From: Propionibacteriaceae bacterium
GTDB lineage: Bacteria; Actinomycetota; Actinomycetes; Propionibacteriales; Propionibacteriaceae
Length of the DNA: 18,626 bases
Assembly: GCA_031254155.1 (NCBI GenBank)
Contig: JAIRVA010000168.1
Coordinates: forward strand, 1-18,626
Direction of reading: 5' to 3'
The translations under genes were made by a program, and so were the position numbers. The notes beneath the pieces were generated by a model. The model was not told the DNA's origin and searched no databases. It saw only the letters and a program-made list of their open reading frames with translations. Positions 13,924 through 18,626 of this stretch are shown here, piece after piece. Every line of letters begins with the position of its first letter. Positions within the stretch are counted from its first letter, which is position 1.

Positions 13924-14895
13924 TCCCGCCGGCGGGGTGTGAGCAGACTTGATCAGGCTCGCCACCGCCGTGACCACCAGCGTGACGACGATAACCCCGA
14001 GCGAGACGAGGGTGTGGACCTCGAAGCCGATCACGCCGTAGTGGTACAACGCGTGGAGAACGAGCTTGACGCCGATGAAGGCCAGGATGACCGACAGCCC
14101 GAGGGAGAGGTACACCAAGCGCTTGAGCATGCCGCCGAGCAGGAAGTACAGTTGCCGAAGCCCCATGAGCGCGAAGACGTTGGCGGTGAAGACGAGGTAC
14201 GGCTGCTGGGTGAGACCGTAGATCGCCGGGATGGAGTCGAGGGCGAACAGCAGGTCCGTACTCCCCAGCGCGACGACCACCAGGAACATGGGCGTCATGT
14301 AGTGGTGTGCCCGCCGCGCCCCCGGCGGGGCGAGCCGGACCCGGAGCTTCGTACCGTGGAAATCGTCGGTGAACCGGAAGCGCCGCTTCACCAGCCGGAT
14401 GGCGAAGTTGTCGCCCGCGTCCTCGTCGTTGTCCGTCGCGAAGTAGTCCCGGACCAGGCCCACCGCGGTGTAGACGAGGAAGGCACCAAAGATGAAGAAC
14501 ACCCAGGCGAAGGCCGAGATCAGCGCCGCCCCGAGCGCGATAAAGAGGCCGCGCAGCACCAGCGCGAGGATGATACCGACCATCAGGGCGAACTGCTGCA
14601 GGTGGCGCGGTACCTTGAGCTTGGACATGATGATCAAGAAGATGAACAAGTTGTCCACCGAGAGCGAGTACTCCGTCAGCCAGCCCGCGATGAACTCCGT
14701 CCCCTGCTGCATGTCCCAGGTGAGCCAGACGAAGACCGCGAACAGGAGTGCCCCGGTGACGTACACGCTGATCGCGATGCCACACTCCTTGGCCGATGGT
14801 TCGTGGGGTTTGCGCCCGATGACGAAGACATCAAAAACCAGGACAGCGACGAGTATCGCCAGCGTCACGATCCAGGTGAGGGTACTGACGTGCAT
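13906..14895 (-). CDS. TerC/Alx-family integral membrane protein
   Basis: The 329-residue product has about nine hydrophobic segments with a hydrophilic central loop (about 150-195), as in the TerC/Alx family. Members are linked to tellurite resistance, manganese export and loading of metals onto exported enzymes. Conserved acidic membrane motifs are present: EYSLSVDNLFIF (Glu75, Asp81, Asn82), RGLFIALG, and STDLLFALDSIPAI (Asp214, Asp220). These are the likely cation-binding residues. No ter operon partners lie nearby, so Mn2+ handling is a better guess than tellurite resistance. The ATG has TAAACT 6 nt upstream and no clear ribosome-binding site, which suggests a leaderless mRNA starting inside the 24-nt gap after uvrB. 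It ends in TAG and overlaps the convergent gene by 18 nt; a palindrome CCCGCCGGCGGG (13925-13936) sits at this junction. Confidence 0.92.
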   Translation of the reverse strand: MHVSTLTWIVTLAILVAVLVFDVFVIGRKPHEPSAKECGIAISVYVTGALLFAVFVWLTWDMQQGTEFIAGWLTEYSLSVDNLFIFLIIMSKLKVPRHLQQFALMVGIILALVLRGLFIALGAALISAFAWVFFIFGAFLVYTAVGLVRDYFATDNDEDAGDNFAIRLVKRRFRFTDDFHGTKLRVRLAPPGARRAHHYMTPMFLVVVALGSTDLLFALDSIPAIYGLTQQPYLVFTANVFALMGLRQLYFLLGGMLKRLVYLSLGLSVILAFIGVKLVLHALYHYGVIGFEVHTLVSLGVIVVTLVVTAVASLIKSAHTPPAGSDGAA

Positions 14896-14901
14896 CCGTC
14901 C

Positions 14902-14907
14902 AGTTTA
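14902..14907 (-). promoter_or_regulatory. -10 element of the terC-family gene, leaderless geometry
   Basis: On the minus strand TAAACT is followed by GGACGG and the ATG at 14895. It lies in the short spacer after uvrB, so the gene may have its own transcript as well as readthrough from uvrB. No -35 is clear. Confidence 0.4.
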
Positions 14908-14919
14908 CCGGGCGACCGG

Positions 14920-16992
14920 CTATTTCACGCCCTCAGCCATGGCGCGGTACTCCTTCTTCAGCTCCGCCACCTCGTCGCGCAGCCGGGCGGCGATCTCGAA
15001 GCGCAACTCGGCCGCCGCGGTCTGCATCTGCGTGGTGAGTTCCGCGATCAGGTCACCCAGTTCGGCGAGCGGCAGGTTCGCCGGCCGGGCCCTGGCCCCC
15101 TCGTCGGCCAGGAGCGCACCCCCCGTCCGCCGGGCGGGCCGGGCGCTGATCGTGTCGTCGGTCTCCCGGGCCAGCATCTCGGTGATGTCGGCGATGCGCT
15201 TGCGGATCGGCTGGGGGTCGACGCCGTGGGCGGTGTTGTACGCGACCTGCTTGGCACGGCGCCGGTTGGTCTCGTCGATGGCCTTGCGCATGGAGTCGGT
15301 CACCCGGTCGGCGTACATGTGGACCTGGCCCGACACGTTGCGGGCCGCCCGCCCGATGGTCTGGATGAGCGACCGCTCCGAGCGCAGGAAGCCCTCCTTG
15401 TCGGCGTCCAGGATCGCCACCAGGGAGACCTCGGGCAGGTCCAGCCCCTCCCGCAGCAGGTTGATGCCGACGAGGACGTCGAACTCCCCCGTCCGCAGCT
15501 CGCGCAGCAGGTCGAGCCGTTTGAGGGTGTCGACGTCCGAGTGGAGGTAGCGCGTCCGGATGCCGTGGGCCAGCAGGTAGTCGGTCAGGTCCTCGGCCAT
15601 CTTCTTGGTCAGGGTCGTCACGAGCACGCGTTCGTCCCGCTCCGCGCGCTCCCGGATCTCGCCCATCAGGTCCTCCACCTGCCCCTTCGTGGGCTTGAGG
15701 ATGACCTCCGGGTCGATCAGGCCCGTGGGCCGGATCAGCAGCTCCACCGGGTCGGGCGCCTTCGCCAACTCGTACGGCCCCGGCGTGGCGGAGAGGTAGA
15801 CCGTCTGACCGATGCGTTCCAGGAACTCCTCCCAGCGCAGCGGCCGGTTGTCGAGCGCGGAGGGGAGCCGGAAGCCGTGTTCCACGAGGGTCCGCTTGCG
15901 CGACATGTCCCCCTCGTACATCCCCCCGATCTGGGGTACGGTGACGTGCGACTCGTCGATGACCAGCAGAAAGTCCTCGGGGAAGTAGTCGAGCAGACAG
16001 TTGGGCGCCGAGCCGGGGGCCCGGCCGTCGATGTGGCGGGAGTAGTTCTCGATGCCTGAACACGTCCCGACCGCCCGCATCATCTCCAGGTCGTACCCCG
16101 TCCGCATCTCCAGCCGCTGGGCCTCCAAGAGCTTGTCCTGGGCCCGCAACTCGGCGAGCCGGGTACCCAGTTCCGCCTCGATGCCGGCGATGGCCTGCTC
16201 CATGCGTTCCGCCGAGGCCGTGTAGTGGGTGGCGGGGAAGACGTGCATCACCTGGTCGCGGGAGACGATCTCACCCGTCAGCGGGTTGAGCGTGGTGAGG
16301 GTCTCGATGTCGTCCCCGAACAGCTCGACCCGCCACGCCAGTTGTTCGTACATCGGGAAGATCTCGACCGTGTCGCCGCGCGCCCGGAACGTGCCGCGGG
16401 TCCCGGCCAGGTCGTTGCGGACGTACTGGATGTCCACCAGCCGCCGCAGCAGTGCCTCCCGCCCGATGGTGTCGCCGACGCGCAGCGTGATCGCCTGGTC
16501 CACGTACTCCTGCGGCGTGCCCAGGCCGTAGATCGCCGACACCGACGCGACGACGATGCAGTCGCGCCTGGTCAGGAGGGAGTACGTCGCCTGGTGGCGC
16601 AGCCGTTCGACCTCCTCGTTGAGCGAGGAATCCTTCTCGATGTAGGTGTCCGTCTGCGGGATGTACGCCTCGGGCTGGTAATAGTCGTAGTACGAGACGA
16701 AAAACTCCACCCCGTTGTCGGGGAAGAACTGGCGCAACTCCTGGGCGAACTGGGCGGCCAGGGTCTTGTTGGGCTGCATGATGAGCATCGGCCGCTGCAA
16801 CCGCTCGGCGAGCCAGGCCACCGTCGCCGTTTTGCCCGTCCCGGTCGCCCCGAGCAGGACGATGTCCGTCTCTCCCGCTGTCACGCGGCGTTCGAGGGCG
16901 TCGATCGCCGCCGGCTGGTCCCCGCTCGGCTCAAACTCCGCGTGGACGCGGAACGGGGCGACGGTACGTTCGACATCTGTGACTGGGCGCAT
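14920..16992 (-). CDS. uvrB: Excinuclease ABC subunit B
   Basis: The 690-residue product is a complete UvrB helicase-like protein that verifies DNA damage and recruits UvrC. The Walker A is GATGTGKT (48-55). The DNA-binding beta-hairpin region is YYDYYQPEAYIP with EKDSSLNEEVERLRH around 100-135. The Walker B is LLVIDESH. Helicase motifs ATPGPYE, TTLTKKMAEDL, GINLLREGLDLPEVSLVAILDADKEGFLRS and QTIGRAARN follow. The C-terminal UVR domain (about 645-685, RFEIAARLRDEVAELKKEY-like) binds UvrC. The ATG at 16992 has TACCCT 6 nt upstream and a PafBC-type box, which implies a leaderless, damage-inducible mRNA. The 120-nt spacer to coaE (16993-17112) holds only this promoter and a minor GGAG-AGA-CTCC hairpin. 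Length is normal. Confidence 0.98.
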   Translation of the reverse strand: MRPVTDVERTVAPFRVHAEFEPSGDQPAAIDALERRVTAGETDIVLLGATGTGKTATVAWLAERLQRPMLIMQPNKTLAAQFAQELRQFFPDNGVEFFVSYYDYYQPEAYIPQTDTYIEKDSSLNEEVERLRHQATYSLLTRRDCIVVASVSAIYGLGTPQEYVDQAITLRVGDTIGREALLRRLVDIQYVRNDLAGTRGTFRARGDTVEIFPMYEQLAWRVELFGDDIETLTTLNPLTGEIVSRDQVMHVFPATHYTASAERMEQAIAGIEAELGTRLAELRAQDKLLEAQRLEMRTGYDLEMMRAVGTCSGIENYSRHIDGRAPGSAPNCLLDYFPEDFLLVIDESHVTVPQIGGMYEGDMSRKRTLVEHGFRLPSALDNRPLRWEEFLERIGQTVYLSATPGPYELAKAPDPVELLIRPTGLIDPEVILKPTKGQVEDLMGEIRERAERDERVLVTTLTKKMAEDLTDYLLAHGIRTRYLHSDVDTLKRLDLLRELRTGEFDVLVGINLLREGLDLPEVSLVAILDADKEGFLRSERSLIQTIGRAARNVSGQVHMYADRVTDSMRKAIDETNRRRAKQVAYNTAHGVDPQPIRKRIADITEMLARETDDTISARPARRTGGALLADEGARARPANLPLAELGDLIAELTTQMQTAAAELRFEIAARLRDEVAELKKEYRAMAEGVK

Positions 16993-16998
16993 GTCTCA

Positions 16999-17021
16999 AG
17001 GGTAATCCCTCCCTCCGACAA
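16999..17021 (-). promoter_or_regulatory. uvrB promoter, PafBC-type (RecA-independent DNA damage) motif
   Basis: On the minus strand TTGTCGGAG (17021-17013), eight bases, TACCCT (17004-16999), six bases, then ATG of uvrB. Against TTGTCRGTG-N8-TANNNT only one specified base differs (T to A at position 8 of the box), and spacing is exact. The layout equals that of uvrA base for base in distances, including CCGGT just upstream in both. Confidence 0.7.
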
Positions 17022-17112
17022 ACCGGGCCTTCACTCACGACGGGCTCGCCGACTTCACCGGTCGATGATTTTGACTGATCCGGGGAGTCTCTCCATTCAG
17101 ACCGGCGCAGCT

Positions 17113-17778
17113 CTACGCCACCCAGTCCTCGGTGACGAGGAACTTCGAGCGCTCGGGGTTGGGCCGGTAGTTGAGGCCGTTGCGGAGGACGTCTTCCGCC
17201 CACGCTGTGACCTGGCGGCGCAGGTTGTCCTCCGGGCCCGACCCGTCGAAGACGACGTCCGCCGCCTCCAGGCGGACCGAGTCGTCACTCTGGGCGTCGA
17301 TCCGGTCCCAGGCCTCGGCCTCGGACATCCGCCGGCCGGCCACGAGGCGCGCGACCCGGATCTCCGGCGGCGCGTCGACCACGATCACCGTGTCGAACGC
17401 CTCCGGTCCCACGACCTCGACGAGCAACGGAATGCTGTGAATGATCAGGCGCTCCCCGCGGGCCTCGGCCTCCTGGTCGAGTTCGTGCCCCCGGGCGATC
17501 ACCAGCGGGTGCACGATGCTTTCCAGCTTGTCCAGCGCGTCTTCGTCGTCGCCGCTGAACACCTTCTGCGCGACGAGCGCCCGGTTGAGCGTGCCGTCGA
17601 CCGCCAGAACGGCCGGCCCGAACGTGGCGACCACCGCGGCGAGCCCCGGCGTGCCGGGGGCGACGACCTCCCGCGCCAACTGGTCGTAGTCGATGACCGT
17701 GATCCCCAACTCTTCGAACCGCGCGCCAGCGACCGTCTTCCCCGCGGCGATCCCACCTGTTAGTCCAACTCGAATCAT
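17113..17778 (-). CDS. coaE: Dephospho-CoA kinase
   Basis: The 221-residue product is dephospho-CoA kinase, which phosphorylates the ribose 3'-OH in the last step of coenzyme A synthesis. The P-loop is GGIAAGKT (8-15). IDYDQLAREVV (D-x-D-x-[IL]-[AS]-R-type) follows, then LESIVHPLV, IPLLVEV and the VARLVAGRRMSEAEAWDRI lid/helix region near 140-165. The ATG at 17778 is chosen because GGGAGG precedes it by 5 nt and the protein then begins MIRVGLTGG like the family; a GTG at 17799 is less likely. It lacks the C-terminal GrpB/UPF0157 extension found in mycobacterial CoaE. It follows rpsA across a strong hairpin, and TAGAGT (17798-17803) could be its own -10. It ends in TAG. Confidence 0.95.
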   Translation of the reverse strand: MIRVGLTGGIAAGKTVAGARFEELGITVIDYDQLAREVVAPGTPGLAAVVATFGPAVLAVDGTLNRALVAQKVFSGDDEDALDKLESIVHPLVIARGHELDQEAEARGERLIIHSIPLLVEVVGPEAFDTVIVVDAPPEIRVARLVAGRRMSEAEAWDRIDAQSDDSVRLEAADVVFDGSGPEDNLRRQVTAWAEDVLRNGLNYRPNPERSKFLVTEDWVA

Positions 17779-17808
17779 GTGTCCTCCCGGTTTGCCCACT
17801 CTAGGAAC

Positions 17809-17852
17809 GGGTACGGGGCTGTCATGAGCACACCCATGACAGCCCCGTACCC
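17809..17852 (-). terminator. Terminator-like 18-bp hairpin after rpsA
   Basis: GGGTACGGGGCTGTCATG (17809-17826) is perfectly complementary to 17835-17852, around an 8-nt loop. Read on the minus strand it begins 11 nt after the rpsA stop. It is followed by GTTCCTAG rather than a T-run, so it is a U-poor terminator or a bidirectional stem. It separates the highly expressed rpsA from coaE. Confidence 0.75.
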
Positions 17853-17863
17853 CATCAAACCAA

Positions 17864-18626
17864 CTAGTTTGAACCGTTGAGCCGGTCCTTGAGCGCCTGG
17901 AGCGTCTCGTCCGAGGCGAAGGCGGTCTCGCCGGCGGGCAACGACTCGCCGGCCACGTAGCTGGCGGCGTTCATCTCCTCGACGACGGCCTCTTGCTCGG
18001 CCTCGACGGCCTGGACGGCCTGCTTCTTGTGGGCCTCCCACAGGGCGCGGGCCTGGGTCCACTGGGCCTCCCACGCCGCCTGCTGCTCCTCGTACCCCTG
18101 CTTCCACTCCTGAGTCTCCGGATCGAAGCCCTCGGGGTAGATGTAGTTGCCGTCCTCGTCGTACGAGGCCGTCATGCCGTACAGGCTGGGGTCGAAGTCC
18201 TCGGCCACGACGTCGACGCCCTCGTTGGCCTGCTTGAGGCTGAGCGAGACGCGGCGGCGTTCGAGGTCGATGTCGATGATCTTGACCATGACCTGGTCGC
18301 CGACCGAGACGACCTGCTCGGGGATCTCGACGTGGCGCTCGGCCAGCTCCGACACGTGCACCAGACCCTCGATACCCTCAGCGACACGCACAAACGCGCC
18401 GAAGGGAACGAGCTTGGTGACCGTACCGGGCGCGATCTGGCCGATCTGGTGCAGCCGGGCGAAGGTCTGCCACGGGTCTTCCTGGGTGGCCTTCAGCGAC
18501 AGGGACACCCGCTCGCGGTCCATCTCGACAGAGAGAACCTCGACGGTGACCTCCTGGCCGATCTCAACCACCTCGGAAGGATGGTCGATGTGCTTCCACG
18601 ATAGTTCGGAGACGTGAACGAGGCCG
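17864..18626 (-). CDS. rpsA: 30S ribosomal protein S1, C-terminal part
   Basis: The gene runs off the right edge; the last 253 complete codons are visible. The visible part starts in the middle of an S1 (OB-fold) repeat ending RVSLSLKATQEDPW. It continues through a complete last S1 repeat (GTVTKLVPFGAFVRVAEGIEGLVHVSELAERHV ... RRRVSLSLKQ). It ends in a long acidic, Glu/Ala/Trp-rich tail of about 120 residues with GMTASYDEDGNYIYPEGFDPETQEW, typical of actinobacterial S1. S1 helps the small subunit bind mRNA. It ends in TAG. The rpsA-coaE-uvrB neighbourhood is the usual actinobacterial order. The tail seems intact and there is no sign of disruption. Confidence 0.96.
   Translation of the reverse strand, partial: GLVHVSELSWKHIDHPSEVVEIGQEVTVEVLSVEMDRERVSLSLKATQEDPWQTFARLHQIGQIAPGTVTKLVPFGAFVRVAEGIEGLVHVSELAERHVEIPEQVVSVGDQVMVKIIDIDLERRRVSLSLKQANEGVDVVAEDFDPSLYGMTASYDEDGNYIYPEGFDPETQEWKQGYEEQQAAWEAQWTQARALWEAHKKQAVQAVEAEQEAVVEEMNAASYVAGESLPAGETAFASDETLQALKDRLNGSN

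Noticed and set aside
13939..16059. A 706-codon plus-strand open frame opposite terC and uvrB
   Set aside because: It runs through two unrelated genes on the other strand and has the composition of a complementary shadow.
1..18626. CRISPR array, tRNA, prophage or defence island
   Set aside because: No regularly spaced repeats, no cloverleaf candidates, no integrase, transposase or phage genes were seen. The gene content is conserved housekeeping.

Overview
The window is a GC-rich, gene-dense actinobacterial chromosome segment. That assignment rests on RbpA and WhiA (actinobacterial transcription factors), a mycothiol-dependent-type enzyme, an arginine in the RapZ P-loop, and the conserved order rapZ-yvcK-whiA-gap-pgk-tpiA-secG with uvrA/uvrB/uvrC next to it. 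The RbpA N-terminus resembles the Micrococcales/Propionibacteriales type, but I cannot name a genus. No tRNA, rRNA, CRISPR array, prophage or insertion sequence is visible, and no stretch longer than about 240 bases lacks a gene.

Left part (1-1260, plus strand): the tail of a gene that is probably opcA, a strong hairpin, a 6-phosphogluconolactonase-like gene whose active-site motifs are replaced, and a small AT-richer CopG-type antitoxin-like gene with its own TATAAT promoter and no visible toxin partner. Convergent to these lie rbpA and secG, which look co-transcribed.

Central part (2006-8015, minus strand): the carbon-metabolism and growth-control block rapZ-yvcK-whiA followed by gap-pgk-tpiA. 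It has a promoter before rapZ, a probable second one before gap, and a terminator after tpiA. tpiA carries an in-frame amber (TAG) codon at codon 78. TAG is the ordinary stop of rbpA, terC, uvrB, coaE and rpsA here, so this is not a general code change.

Right part (8256-18626): all three nucleotide excision repair genes on the minus strand, uvrA-uvrC as a coupled pair and uvrB separately. Between them are a mycothiol-dependent maleylpyruvate isomerase-family gene (plus) and a TerC-family membrane protein gene (minus), which overlap tail to tail. Then come coaE, an 18-bp terminator-like hairpin, and the 3' part of rpsA. uvrA and uvrB share a promoter layout, TTGTC(N)4-N8-TANNNT placed exactly 6 nt before the start codon, that matches the PafBC (LexA-independent DNA damage) promoter known from mycobacteria. 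Several other genes show the same TANNNT-6/7 nt-start geometry, which points to leaderless mRNAs.

Most of the window is conserved housekeeping DNA. The points worth a second look are the amber codon in tpiA, the active-site-stripped phosphogluconolactonase, the paired damage-type promoters of uvrA and uvrB, a perfect 18-bp inverted repeat between uvrC and rapZ, and the orphan antitoxin-like gene.
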